A stretch of DNA of 64,000 nt from Thermothelomyces thermophilus ATCC 42464. Taxonomy: Eukaryota; Ascomycota; Sordariomycetes; Sordariales; Chaetomiaceae. Shown here one piece after another: positions 13,971 through 25,451 of this stretch. The notes under the pieces are model-generated. The model made no database searches. It had not been told where the DNA came from and saw nothing but the letters and a program-made list of their open reading frames with translations. The number at the start of each line of letters is the position of its first letter. Within the stretch, counting starts at the first letter, position 1. Both the position numbers and the translations under genes were made by a program. The stretch is taken from contig NC_016475.1 of NCBI RefSeq assembly GCF_000226095.1, positions 3,162,001 to 3,226,000 on the forward strand. Direction: 5' to 3'.

Positions 13971-16483
13971 ATGTGCACACGAGAAAGCGTTGCTGCCCTG
14001 CTTCGCAGCTCAAATGGAGGGGTGGCCGAGCGCACAGAGCAGTTGAAAGAAGTCCTTTTTGGGCTTCACAAGGAGGCTGATAATAGTGATCGGGCTGCCG
14101 TGGTCGAGGCTCTTGCCGACGGTGCCAGAGATGGTGAGTTCAGCACATGCGCTCACCACAAACGAAGGTGATGATAATCGTTACGCATGCTAAGATGCTC
14201 TATAACTTCTCCTCTAGCATCCTGGAGGTTGCCTCTCGGAGAGTCAGGGCTTCTCGACTTTGTCCTCTCCTCCGTGCCTGTCAAGGAACCCCGACATCCC
14301 CTGAACAAGCACGCCCTCCGCTTGGTTGGCAATGCTTGTGCAGACTGCGGTAAGCGTCAACACCCAAGCCGGCCGTTGCTCTCTGTTCAATTCACTGACA
14401 CAGTCCCAGACGAGAATCGAGCACGCGTTGTCAGCTCTGGAGCGCTCCGCACCTTCATTATGTACATCATCGAGGATCCCAGCGAGGATGACCTTCTCCC
14501 GTTCGCCACCGCAGCAGCACTGAACTTGTGTCTGGAGTACAGTAAGACGCAGCGCCATTATTCTGGAATTCTGCCATGTCACTGATCACTGACGGCCTGA
14601 TCCTAGCACCCGCACAGCAGCACGCTTCCGAGGCCGGTCTGAGCCGGGTCCTTGTCGACCTGGTCTCGGGAGATCGAGGGTCGTCCGACTCGTGCCAGTC
14701 GTCTCTCAGCCGTATCATGACCATCCTAGAGTTTCTCTGCAACCAGGGTATCTAGACTTCACTCTGCTTCTTGAGTCATGGACGATCATGTCGCCTAACC
14801 AGAAGTTCATCAGATGCCGAGCCCAAAACCGCCAACCCGAACACGCCCGCACTGCTCCTTGGACTCGCGACTAGCGAGCGATACGATGCCGACTTGGAGT
14901 CCTTCATGGAGATTTGCACGCCTGCCCTGGCCTATCTGACATTCCAGGATTTCCAACGAGTTCTTTTGCAGAACGGAGGGATTGAGCTGCTGCAGCTTGC
15001 CTTCTACCAGCTGTACACACGCTTCGACACGACCGAGGCCGCCTCTGATACCGCCGATCAGCTCAAGCAGGTTGGAGACGCCTTTCTGACAGTCTTTGCA
15101 GACATGTCTTCGCTACCGGAATTTTCTAGCACCTACCCGCTCGACAGCAAAGCCGTCCAGACCTTGGTCGACTGGCTGAGCTTGTCATCGCCGCTCGTCG
15201 GCCTCCAGACAGCAGCTTGCCTCTCCCTCGGCAACCTCAGCCGCTCTGATGAGTCGAGCATCAGCCTCGTCCCAAGGGTCCGAAGATCGCTGGTTGAAAT
15301 TGTTTCTCGCGCCACGCCTCCCGCTCTTTCATCTCGCCCTACCCCAGAGACCCCCCGGCCTCCTCTGCAGCTTACCCACGCGGCCCTGAGCTTCCTCAAG
15401 AACCTCGCCATTCCCCAGGTCAACAAACCCATCCTGGGTGCCGCCCTGCTTGACCCGGGAAACCCCTTCCTCCCGCGCCTGTGGACCTCGACTCGCACCC
15501 AGCCCCAGCTCCAGTTCGCCGCCGTGTCCCTGACCCGCCTCCTCCTGGCCAACTGCCCCGTCAACATCCGCCACATTTGCGCGCCCACCACAGCCAGCAA
15601 CACCCGAGGTACCACCAGCAGCAGCAGCAGCAAGAGCGACAACAACGGCAGTAAGAGCAACCTCGCCTTGCTCACCACGACCGCCGCCTCCGCCGACGAG
15701 GATCCGATCAAGGTCGAAGCCGCCCGCGCGGCCAGCCAGGTCTGCCGCGCCCTCCACTCCGTCCCGGTGACCGACGTCCTCGACCCGTCCTGGACGTGGC
15801 CTTCCTCCACGGACCCGGCCCGGGCGACCGCAGACGAAGAAGAAGAACGCGCTCCCGCCGACGCCGAGGCCGACGACGCGCTCCGGGCCCGCTTCTACGC
15901 CGCCCACGGCCCCGCCAGCATCGCCCCGTCCCTGCACCACCTCCTCACCCACCCGCGCTTCCCGGCCCTCCGCTCGGAAGCCGTCTTCGTCCTGGCGCTC
16001 ATGAGCCGCTCGCCCGAGGGCGCGCGGGCGGCGCTGCAGGTCCTGCGGCACAACGCCGCGCAGACCGCCGGCGGCGGCGGGGCGGGTTGGCAGGCCGTCG
16101 CCCGGGCCATCACCGGTTCCGAATCGGAAGAGTTGGCGGCTGCCCTGGAGGGTTCTTCGACGGCATCCCTGCGGGTCGAAGAGGCGGGGGCGGATGGGAA
16201 GAATGAGGGTGGGGAGCGAGGTAAGGAAGGTGAGGACGGAGGCGGAGAGGTGACTGTTGAGAGGCTCAGCCTGGAGCCGCAGCTGGTCGATGTCCAGGGC
16301 CACAAACAGCAGCAACCTGCCCGGGTGGCTCGGATGGACCGCGAGAACGCAATGGTGCTCGTCGCCGAACTGCTGAGGCGGTTTCCCGAGGCACTGTCGA
16401 GCCTGCGGAAGCCGCTGGAAGGTCTCCTGAGGAAGGGCGGCGAGTTGGTGGCGAAGGACCGAGGAGGACAGGAACAGCAGTGA
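13971..16483 (+). CDS. SmgGDS-like armadillo-repeat protein
   Basis: A 747-residue protein from five exons: 13971-14133, 14218-14349, 14404-14541, 14607-14747 and 14814-16483; every junction leaves phase 1 and has GT..AG. Helical ARM-type repeats run through most of the chain, for example LLDFVLSSVPVK, ALRLVGNACADC, AAALNLCLEY, LQTAACLSLGNLSRS and LTHAALSFLKNLAIP. The LGNLSRSDES and FLKNLAIP elements resemble Rap1 GTPase-GDP dissociation stimulator 1 (SmgGDS) and yeast Bem4, which bind small GTPases such as Rho and Rap, often with a basic prenylated tail. The C-terminal part has Ser/Asn-rich and Glu/Gly-rich inserts that look disordered. The family call is by repeat pattern and intron-rich N-terminus; the partner GTPase is unknown. 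Confidence 0.75.
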
Positions 16484-16833
16484 TATATATGTAGGAACGA
16501 GCATTCCTTTAGGCAGACATTCAAGTACATTCATCCAAGCATCGGCAGATTAACCCGGTTGATTCAAAGTCCCCAGCATCAAGCGCGGCTTGGCCGTCAG
16601 TCATGCTTTTTCCTGTCCATTCAGTTGCGATGCTCTAGCAAATCCCTATGATGCGTGTAAACTTTCTGAATCCTGTCCTGACGCAAGTCCCCGAAGATAC
16701 ACGGTCATAGCAGAAGGAATCCATGTTCCTCGCCCGGGTTATCAGGAAAAGCAGAAAGCGAGACCAGACCAGACCAGCCAAACGAACACCGGGAACCGTC
16801 CTATCCGTCGCCACCAATCAAACCGAGAACCGT
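16484..16833. other. convergent intergenic spacer
   Basis: About 350 bp between the stop of the SmgGDS-like gene and the stop of eL13. No feature is visible beyond the expected 3' untranslated regions. Confidence 0.45.
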
Positions 16834-17868
16834 CTATTTCTTGGCGGCATCGGCCTCGGCCTTCTCCCGCGCACGCTTCTCCCGGACACCAACCAGGCGG
16901 GCGTCCGACCTCGCCTTCCGGAGAGCCTTGTAGGCACCACCCTCGACGCCCGAGGGCAGCTCGCTCTTGGGGATCTCGGTGAAGCCGGGAGCAAGGGGCT
17001 GCTCGACGCCGAAAACGTCGCGGATATGCTGTGTGGTCTCGGCGGTCTGCTGGTCCTTGGGGGTATCGGCCTTCTTGGGCTTGTTGGACTTGCGGGGGAA
17101 AACGATGAGGCGAGCCTTGTACTGCTTCAGGCGCTCAACGTTGATGGCGAGGCTCTCCTCCGAGAGGTTCTGGCGGCGGGGATCGACGGCGATACCGATG
17201 GTGCGGGCATAGTGCTTGGGAATGCCAGCAGCCTATTTCCAAGTCAGAAATCCCATCCCACAAACTCATCCCACAGCGCCACTCCTCCCCCCCCCCCCCC
17301 CCCAAACAAAAAAAAAAAAAAGCGTCTCTTCGTACCTTGAGCTCAGCCAGCGTGAAGCCACGGCCGAGACGTGTCCGGCGGTTGTACTTGATGGTGCTGC
17401 GAATCGCTATTAGACTCTTCCGTTCCACCCACGGCTGCATGATCGGAGCAAAACTAACGGGCATCGGACAATCGGGCGGAGCTTGTCGACAGGGCGGGGA
17501 GCAAGCGCAGCAGCCTTAGCACGGCGCGCCAGACGGCGGGTGACCTTCTTGCCGGGCTATTATCCATTACACGTCAGAACGGGGCTTCGTTCGGTTGCCG
17601 TGCGTCTTTCCAGCATATCTAACGAACCTGGTCGAAGTGGCACCGCACACGCCGCTGCCAATGCTTGCGGAAGTCTGGAAACTGAGCGTCAGCGTCGTCC
17701 TCCTCCGTGCGGAATACTCTTCGTCGTCGGGTCGCGCTCACGGTTGTTGGGAATCGTCTGGTTGTGCTTGATCGCCTGTACGCAAGAAATGCATCAGTAA
17801 ACCGTCCAGACAATGGACAGCAAGAGCGACCACATTTGCAATCGCTCAAGAAACTTGTTACTCACCAT
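16834..17868 (-). CDS. rpl13: 60S ribosomal protein eL13
   Basis: Cytosolic large-subunit protein of 213 residues, the normal length. Six exons: 17868-17866 (the ATG codon alone), 17775-17742, 17674-17628, 17556-17459, 17396-17336 and 17232-16834. The chain reads MAIKHNQTIPNNHFRKHWQ, then RRVRCHFDQ, PGKKVTRRLARRAKAAALAP, RPVDKLRPIVRCPT, YNRRTRLGRGFTLAELK, AGIPKHYARTIGIAVDPRRQ and ends EKAEADAAKK, matching eL13 throughout. The exon that codes only the start methionine is typical of fungal ribosomal protein genes, where introns cluster at the 5' end and help expression. Intron 5 (17233-17335) carries a 17-base C run and a 14-base A run on the plus strand. Confidence 0.97.
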
Positions 17869-18957
17869 TTTGCCGGTTGTGGATCAAGCCCTCGGTCCCT
17901 CTGGTTGTCGAAAATATCGCCGGTCGTGAAGCGGGTGCAAATTGGAGGTCGCTTGCTTGGAGGAGCTACCAAAATTTTGGCAGGGCTTGGTAACCCTATG
18001 AAGGGCGGTGTGCGGGTCCGATTCGACCAAAATCAGCCTCGGTGGGGCAGCAGAGCACACGGAGAATCGAAGCAGAGTGACTGTCAATTGGCGGCCAGCT
18101 GCCACCACCGCCAGCAATACACAGTACAGCTTGAGAGTTGTTACAACCCTCCTTTTACAATTGAAACCTGCAGCGACGTGTTCGGAAGTACATCAGTATA
18201 CTGGTCAAGAATCGGCCGGGTCCTGAGACCTCTTCCGCGTAGTTAGAGGCATTTGGTGGTGTTTTTTGTGTTCAGTTTCCCCGTTTCAATACTCGCGCTT
18301 TCTTCCTACCTGGTATCTTAATCCGCGGAATGGTTGACCAGACCATGTACGCATCGCTACTCCGTTCTTTTGAGAACGGACGATTCACGTCTCTTGGCAA
18401 ACCAGATCCGAACTGGCAAGACGGAACGCGGAGTATCTCTCCAATGAATCAGCACAGATGCGGCGCGCGTACTCAGATAGCGATACAAGTATCCGTACAT
18501 GGGCCAGTCCAGATCTTCGGACTGCCCACAAACTGACCGTTCACTCACCGCGATCCCAACGTAGCAGTCATACGCGAAGAGCCAATTGGCATCGCAACGC
18601 ATTATCAGATGAACACTTGGCTAGGCTCGATGAGTTTAACAGCAACAGCTACATAAAAGTATGGGTTGATTTCGTACCACTCAACGACCCAATTTGGCAG
18701 ACCAGCATCGAGATCGAGCTGAAGGATCAACATGTCTGTTAATTATATAGTTCTTCATATTCAATATCTGATCAATTGGTTCTGCGCTGGTCGCCATCAT
18801 CTCACGTAAGAAGATAATTAGATCAATTTCGACCCGGCTCAACGGCTCGTGTTTCCCGCGCGACTTAATTGTAGGGTATTATGTGAACGCTTATACTTCA
18901 TGCGATGGCAGAAACCATTCCAGCGTCCCGCCAATGATAACCACAGGGTTTTGAAAG
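17869..18957. other. intergenic, 1.1 kb
   Basis: Upstream of eL13. The first few hundred bases should hold its promoter. Short frames around 18330-18740 have no family features. The sequence becomes more A+T-rich after 18700. No RNA gene or repeat is seen. Confidence 0.4.
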
Positions 18958-19389
18958 TTATGTACACAAGGACGCCACATCTCTCCTCTGTTCTCTCGTC
19001 AACAACTTCGCTCGTGTCCCCTTAAGCGTGCTAAACCCATTAACCAAACCGGTCTCGGGGTCCCTCGTCAATCCTCCTCCTGTTACCACACCCTCCAGGC
19101 TGCTCAGGCAGTCCTGGTCTCCGTCGGATGTCGCAGGCGCCGGGGCTGCGGCATTCATGCTTGAGGAGACATCTATGCACAGAACGATATCGCAAGGGAC
19201 ATGGTGAGGCTCGCGGTTGGCGGGCTCCTTGGGTGGCCGGACCTTGACGATGAGGCCGCCTCGTTCGTCGTCCGACTTGAAGGGGTGCAGCTGGACTTGG
19301 GGCGCCTGGCTCTCTTTCGTTAACCCGACGGGTAGCGTGAACTTCGTCCTCAGCCGAAGCGCTGCCAACATGTAACAGCCCGTGGCCAT
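18958..19389 (-). pseudogene. Truncated VWA-domain protein gene
   Basis: A 143-codon frame carries the start of a fungal von Willebrand A domain: VQLHPFKSDDERGGLIVKV, then HVPCDIVLCIDVSSSM, which includes a MIDAS-like D-X-S-X-S motif, and a short acidic linker. After that the expected VWA strands and helices are absent and the frame ends in an unrelated tail (LTREQRRDVASLCT). Fungal relatives continue for several hundred residues with further domains. I read it as a gene fragment whose 3' part was lost. It could instead be the first exon of a heavily spliced gene, but no plausible continuation is visible downstream. Confidence 0.5.
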
Positions 19390-21414
19390 TGCTGAGGATC
19401 TTGGTAACCATCCTGTTCCTCGGGCAATGCCGAAGAAGTCAGCTCGTTGGGGATGGGAAGCGTGACTGTTTGACTGGTAATTAATAATTAACTATTGAAA
19501 AACTGCGCGTTGCTGTTTCGTGAACACCTTTCGCCCAATAGGAGATTACCCGTCTTCTAATTTCTGTTCCAAGACGGTCGACAAGGCAATGGGTCTTTCC
19601 GGATTAATTATAAGAGGATTGAGGAGGGAAAGCTCTGGAGATGCTTGGAACTGGCACTGAACAATCGAGCTTCGGTTTCTTGCTTTTGAGGCCTATTTAA
19701 CTATAGTGATGCGACCATAAGTCTAGGTGGGCAACCTACATTCCAACCTTACTGCGTGCCTTGCCTGCTTCGAATCCAAGGCAGCCCTGCAGGCTTCTCT
19801 AAGAGATCCATTGTCGGCTGTGTTGGCTGTTGGCGGTGATCCTGCACCGCGAACTGGCTGCTCCTGCCCCGCAAATGCTGCGGCGCTAGAACGCTTCGCT
19901 GGGCTGTGGTGTCGGGGGGCCTTCGACCTTCGAGGCTTGGCAGCACTAGCAGAGGCAACCAATGCAGAGGACAAGGAGGGCAGAATGGTGGGGGATGCAG
20001 GGTCCATGACACACTACATAGTACACTAACCACGCATTCCCAACCACACTGTCGCTTTTAGCCCTCTGCTCTCCTTTCCACTCCGCCTCGTTGAATTTCG
20101 CTTGTCGGCGCGCTGCGAGGGAAGATGCAGACCCCTACGCCGACACGTAGAGTTTGGCAGGAAATCGAAAAGCCAGGCGTGAACACACGAAAGTTTATTT
20201 GAACACACCGTGCATGCTAGTACTGTAGTGAACTCAACTCGAGTCATTAAAAGACCCGGAGAGGAGCAGGTTCCGCTTCTCAACTAAACGTTAGCCTCAC
20301 TCTTTCCCTTTTTGAACCGGTTGGTCTTAGGTTATCGGCCGGTAATTAAATTACGCGAACGACATCATCGAGCGAACCGAGAGCTCTCGCTCAAGAGCAG
20401 AACTAGGTGTCCAATTAGCTCTAGAGCTATACGATGGTGGGAGCGAGACCAGTGGCGACCGTCGGTCGTCATTACGTTAGCTACTCAACTCTTATGGCCC
20501 AAGGAGCACGAACTCGGAAAACTTGTTTGTCATGGTCACGGTCATGGGCGGATCGAGAACTTTTAAGAGGGATACGGACCGAGTCGAGCCACTCGTCGTT
20601 CCCCTCCATGGCCACCAAGTGCTTTCCGGATCTGGACACATTTCAACCTCCACCGCGATCGGTCAATCTCAGATCGTGAACCAAAAATGTTGGTGTTTCT
20701 CTGCAGGGTACTGCACCACTGATGTCATTTGCGTTGTAACGCGGAGATTGCCGCTGCCGTGCCCCCACACGAAGCTATAGCACTTAGCAAATGTTTAAAC
20801 CTCATGCGTTTCTCTTATTGGAAGTCGTGTGCTGCTCCGACCAATCCGGGCCGCACGATAAATCGCGGGGAATGTGCGATGATCTTGAGCTAATGCGAGG
20901 CAGAAGAAGTCTGTGTGCAGGGTACCACACCCACCTTCACACCTTTACCAGTTGCAATTCCCCAGACATCCCGCGCCCCCAGCATGGTCCGCAATTTGCT
21001 GGCAAGAGCCTGGCCCGACGGGTCGAACCACTCAAAACGTTGCGCCTTGCGACTGGGTTCCGATTTCGCCCGCCTCTGGGGAGGCCAACCTACCTGCGAG
21101 CCCTCTGATTCGCTCGAGCTTAGACAAAGGAGCGAGGCTTCCCGGAACAGGACCCTACCGCAATACTATGGTAAGTGACCAGCACAGCAAGGGGAAAAAC
21201 CTTTGCCACCCACCCCCCGACACCACCAGCGGCAGCAGTGGACGTATATTAAGCTGTGGAAGCTTACCTCTGCCGCTCTGCTCCCCCTTCTCCGGCCTCA
21301 TCCTCTCCCACTTGCCAGATCACTTCTCACTCTCCGCGAATTCAAAGAGAAACAACAACCTCCATCGATCCAGATCTTTCAACATAACTCCTAGCAACGA
21401 CAACTCATCCCACA
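19390..21414. other. intergenic, 2 kb
   Basis: No gene-like frame was found on either strand; overlapping frames near 19727-20033 have no recognisable features. The last 200 bp (21200-21414) are pyrimidine-rich and read like a promoter and leader for the small ORF at 21415. Confidence 0.4.
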
Positions 21415-21516
21415 ATGTCGGCCTACCAGCCTCGCTGCTGCAAGTGCGGGTCTATCCTCGTCATCAGCCCGTCGTGCAGCCACTGCCGGCACGGTCAATG
21501 CGTTGACTGTGTCTAA
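21415..21516 (+). CDS. 33-residue cysteine-rich zinc-ribbon microprotein
   Basis: A short ORF with good start context (CCCACAATG) after a pyrimidine-rich leader. It has seven cysteines in 33 residues: C8, C9, C11, C21, C24, C29 and C32, giving C-X2-C (8,11), C-X2-C (21,24) and C-X2-C (29,32), with H23 and H26 nearby. The spacing suits a small zinc ribbon or knuckle. A similar cysteine spacing occurs in small domains found in longer hypothetical proteins of filamentous fungi, so this may be a free-standing version, the last exon of an undetected gene, or chance. No intron is needed. Function unknown. Confidence 0.45.
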   Translation: MSAYQPRCCKCGSILVISPSCSHCRHGQCVDCV

Positions 21517-23329
21517 ACGACAAGACGGCAGAAGCATTTTAATATTTGTTATCATCTATCTGCGGGCTTTCCGCTGCTGCACTCTCCCTCTTCGGCGCGC
21601 AACTACACATTCAAGACGGCGCGGAGATCGATGTCAGATCCAAACTGAGACGACCCAGTTAATCGGTCCACTTTGCAACGGAACAAACAAAACGAGCAAA
21701 AGCGACATGCGCCCGCAACCTTTCCGAGACGGGGTGACCGCGACTGGATGGTATCACCCGCTTGATTTGCACCCAGCGACTTCGGATGCCGGGTTTGCCG
21801 GCCCCTCACGCAGCAACAAGGAATATCCTTCTTGAGGCTGTTCACTTTGCCATTTTGGGTCTGGAGTTTGGGAAGCGGCGTCATGGGCTTGGACTTGGGG
21901 CGCATGGTTTGGATTGGACAAGACTGATACCCCGACGGCTGGATTTCGATGGAACTCGAGGATGGGGATCTAATTTTTGGGTCGCGCGCGCTGGGCGAGG
22001 CGGTATATGTCTCTTTTTCTTCCATAGTCAATTTATACCGCTTGCTTTCTGCAAACTGCGACCCACACCACACTGCGCTCTCCCTGTAATTACACACTGC
22101 CGGGGAAGCCTGGAATCGGGCATCGACTTGGCTGCAGGGAGTCCGCAGGGTTCGAGGTTCTAGAGAACGCCTAGCCAGCAACTCGAGAAACCAGCCTTGG
22201 GAATTCCTCCATCTTCTCGGATCTCCAGAGCTTTAGGCCCAGGATGGGATGACGGAGAGGAGCTGTGGTTGTGTCAGCTTATTTACACGGTCAGATAGCA
22301 GCTAATAAACCATTGCGTGTGTAGGCACAGAGTAATATATGACTCCTGGCTCATTGCATGGACAAGGAACCCCATACTTTCATCCCACATTCAAGGTAGA
22401 CAAGACAGAATCGAGGCACGGGCGTCGCAGGATTGGAGGAGAAGGCCAACGAAGAAGTGATAGCTCCGGAGGAACACCACATATTATCAGCCACGTTGAC
22501 ACACCAGAGAAGTTCACTTGCCGCCCGTTTTGAAACGAGCACTCCTCGCTCGAGGGATAGGAAACATGTCAGTAATTAATCATTCCAGGAACTGGGTACT
22601 TTGAAATCAACGACTCTCTCTCCACCCCCTTCCTTCTTATCCCTTCCGCCATTTCAAGAGTGCTGATGCAGTACGTTGTCTGCGGACGCGTCTTTCATGT
22701 ACGAGTAAGGTTAGATTAGATAAGTCTTGGTGGGTCCTGGCTTTGTGGGTGGAGCCCTCTTTGTGCCCACCCTCTTCTTTATACCTGGCTGCAGGGCCAA
22801 CTTACAGGAACCCACGAACTCGAGACATCGAACTATTGAACTATCTTGATTTACAACAACCACCATATTCCATCAAGTGCTAATTAGACTTCAAACACTC
22901 TAATTAGACTGGGATGACCTAGCAACTCATTCTGCTCAAAGTGCACCAGTCAAGCGACGTTTAGATTAATGTATAATTATATTCCTTTCCCGCCAAGTGC
23001 GCAGGGACACGTAAACCGTCTTGAGGGACCTGTCCCGGTCGGTGCTTTAATTAATACACCATCGTTCTGTTGCTCTTGGTAATCGATGACGTTGAAGCGC
23101 TGTATTATTCTTGGGTTGGACGAGAAAACACAATCTCTTCCATTCCTTTTTTTGAAAGAGATCCAAAGCCCTCCTGACCATGATTTCAGTATTCACAAGA
23201 AAGGCCCAAAAGCAAGAAGAAAAAAAGGAAGAAGAAGAGGACCGACTGACCCAAGACCTCCGGCCCCGGCCCTCTTCCCCCAACCCTTATGCTACCTCAG
23301 CACCTAATAATTAATTAGTAGCGCTTCCT
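21517..23329. other. intergenic, 1.8 kb
   Basis: No supported gene. At 22770-22870 a TATA-like element (TTTATACC) is followed by an A/C-rich stretch that looks like a fungal leader, but the next ATG leads to an immediate stop. This could be a promoter remnant or a non-coding transcript start. Confidence 0.4.
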
Positions 23330-24688
23330 TCACTCCCTGACGAAGACGCCTGCCATGCCCATGCCGGTCCCGATGCACATGCTCACCACGCCCACCTCGC
23401 CGCCGGTCCGGCCGAGGCCGTGCATGAGCGTGCTCACCATGCGCGCGCCGGTGGCGCCGAGCGGGTGGCCGAGGGCGATGGCGCCGCCGTCCGGGTTCAC
23501 CTTGCCCTCGGCCAGCTCCTTCTCGAGGCCGAGGGCGCGGACGCAGTAGAGGGCCTGGCTCGCAAAGGCCTCGTTGATCTCCCACCGGTCCACGTCGGCG
23601 TTGCTGAGCCCCAGCTGGCCCAGCAGCTTGGGGATGGCCAGGGCCGGGCCGATGCCCATCTCGTCCGGGGCGCACCCGACCACCGACGCGGCGACGAACT
23701 TGCCCATGATGCTGTCGGCCAGGCCGAGCCGCGTGGCCGTGCTGCGGCGCATCAGCAGCGTGGCGGCCGCGCCGTCGCTGACCTGGCTGGAGTTGCCGGC
23801 CGTGCTGGCCCCGTCGGGCCGGAAGGCCGGCTTGAGCTTGGCGAGGGACTCGATCGAGGCGCCGGCGCGGATGCCGTCGTCCTGGGTGACCGTGATGGTC
23901 TTCTCCTCGCCCACCTTGTTCCCTTGCTTGTCGACCTCCTGGAAGCGCGTCGTGACGGGCACGATCTCGGCGTCGAAGGCGCCCGAGTCGCGCGCGCGGG
24001 CCGCCCGGAGGTGGGACTCGACCGCGAAGGCGTCCTGGTCGGCGCGCGAGACCCCGTACCGGCTCGCCACGTTCTCGCTGGTCAGGCCCATGGGCATGAT
24101 GCAGTCGCGCGCGTCCTTGACGGGGGACTCGCGCAGCGCCGGCCAAAAGTCGACGGGGATGGCCTTGGAGCCGTAGTTACGCGTCATGCTCTCCATGCCG
24201 GCGCCGATGCCGACGTCGATCATGTTGGTGCGGATCTGCGAGGCAATCAGGGCGATGCTCTGCAGGGACGAGGCGCACGCCCGGTTTGCCGTGTACAGCG
24301 AGGTGGTCGACGGGAAGCCGACGTGGTTCATGGCCATGCGGGCGGCCTTGGAGCCGCCCAGCTCGTTCAGCACGACGCCCACGGCGACATCGTCGATGTC
24401 GGCCGGGTTGAGCTGCGGGTTCTTGTCCAGGGTGGCGCGGAGGACGACCGAGAGGAGCTCTTCTGGGTAGGCGTCCTTGAGTTGGCCACGGTAGGACCGG
24501 CAGATCGGGGTACGGAGGGATGAGAGGATGACCACATCGGTCGGCGCCTTGGCCAGGACGGCCTTGATGCCGTTAGGCAGGACAGTCATGGCGTCGTCTT
24601 CGACAAAGAATTTGTTGACTTGTTTAGAGAATCCGGTACAACAACAGGGAGACGAAGCTTGCCCGATGCTTGTGAGCTGTCGGAGCAC
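23330..24688 (-). CDS. 3-ketoacyl-CoA thiolase, probably peroxisomal
   Basis: Acetyl-CoA C-acyltransferase of 452 residues in one exon. It performs the last, thiolytic step of fatty-acid beta-oxidation. Catalytic elements are complete: the nucleophile C138 in NRACASSLQ, H408 in GHPLGATGAR and C438 in CIGTGMG, plus the substrate loop NEAFASQAL. The start at 24688 adds about 33 residues before the second Met (M34). That leader contains RQLTSIGQA at residues 3-11, which fits the loose PTS2 pattern at positions 1, 2, 8 and 9 but not in the middle, so peroxisomal import by Pex7 is plausible. Starting at M34 would remove it. A TATA-like GATATATCC lies roughly 65 bp upstream. Confidence 0.93.
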   Translation of the reverse strand: MLRQLTSIGQASSPCCCTGFSKQVNKFFVEDDAMTVLPNGIKAVLAKAPTDVVILSSLRTPICRSYRGQLKDAYPEELLSVVLRATLDKNPQLNPADIDDVAVGVVLNELGGSKAARMAMNHVGFPSTTSLYTANRACASSLQSIALIASQIRTNMIDVGIGAGMESMTRNYGSKAIPVDFWPALRESPVKDARDCIMPMGLTSENVASRYGVSRADQDAFAVESHLRAARARDSGAFDAEIVPVTTRFQEVDKQGNKVGEEKTITVTQDDGIRAGASIESLAKLKPAFRPDGASTAGNSSQVSDGAAATLLMRRSTATRLGLADSIMGKFVAASVVGCAPDEMGIGPALAIPKLLGQLGLSNADVDRWEINEAFASQALYCVRALGLEKELAEGKVNPDGGAIALGHPLGATGARMVSTLMHGLGRTGGEVGVVSMCIGTGMGMAGVFVRE

Positions 24689-25451
24689 AGACAGGGAGCT
24701 TTTCGGCAGTTATTTTGGGAAGGTATCCCTAGTACGGAAACGCCAATCGCTTGGATATATCAAGGCAAACCGAACGCCGGGGTATCTGGAAGATGATACG
24801 AAATAGGAACAAAGAGGGAAAAAAAAAAAAAGAAAAAAAGAGGAAGAGAGAAGGCTAAGGAGGCATCGCAGCTTCTTGATGCCTCCAACGGCGGAAACCC
24901 TTTGATTCGGGATAATTCGCGGCCGCGATGCCCGGTGGGGATGTGAACGCCCGGCAAGTGGAGAGGGGGAAAACGCAGACCCGGGAGGCAAAAGGCGGCA
25001 GTGTCAATCGGCAGCGCGGGGTCCCCACTCCTGGGGTTGGGGTACCGAGCTCGGGCTCACTGGGGAGAACGATGGCTTGTGCCAGGCAAGGGCATCCACT
25101 GAGCAGACAAAGCTTTCACAGGCCTCGACGTTTCATTTTTCCCGGTCCCCCCGCTAATCGGCCGGCTTTCAACCACCGCAAAGCTCGAGCCAATCTGAGA
25201 AGCATACTATTACATGCAAACCGAGATTCCAGCAAGGGAACATCATATACCGCCCTCCGTCCTTGACCATTTCGCCGTTGCATCATCGAAACCCTTTGGC
25301 CAACCCGGTGTGCTGACTGCAAAACCACCGTCCTCATCGTCCACCATGGCCATAAACCAAGAAAGCACACAAATTTTGTTATTCGCCGGTGTACCTCAAA
25401 AGGAAGAAAACTGAAAAAGTTCAAACGACCACTACCTCGTCGGTCGCCAAC
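24689..25451. other. intergenic, 0.76 kb
   Basis: Upstream of the thiolase and downstream of the coiled-coil gene. A purine-rich block with a 13-base A run sits near 24818-24855. No gene or RNA is visible. Confidence 0.45.

Noticed and set aside
15329-16534. Minus-strand frame (401 codons) over the SmgGDS-like gene
   Set aside because: Low-complexity antisense of the last exon; the plus strand carries the ARM repeats and consistent introns.
18330-18742. Overlapping short frames on both strands
   Set aside because: All under 95 codons, mutually overlapping and without family features.
23420-24523. Plus-strand frame (367 codons) opposite the thiolase
   Set aside because: Antisense shadow in GC-rich coding DNA; composition is Arg/Gly/Asp/Ala repeats with no domain.
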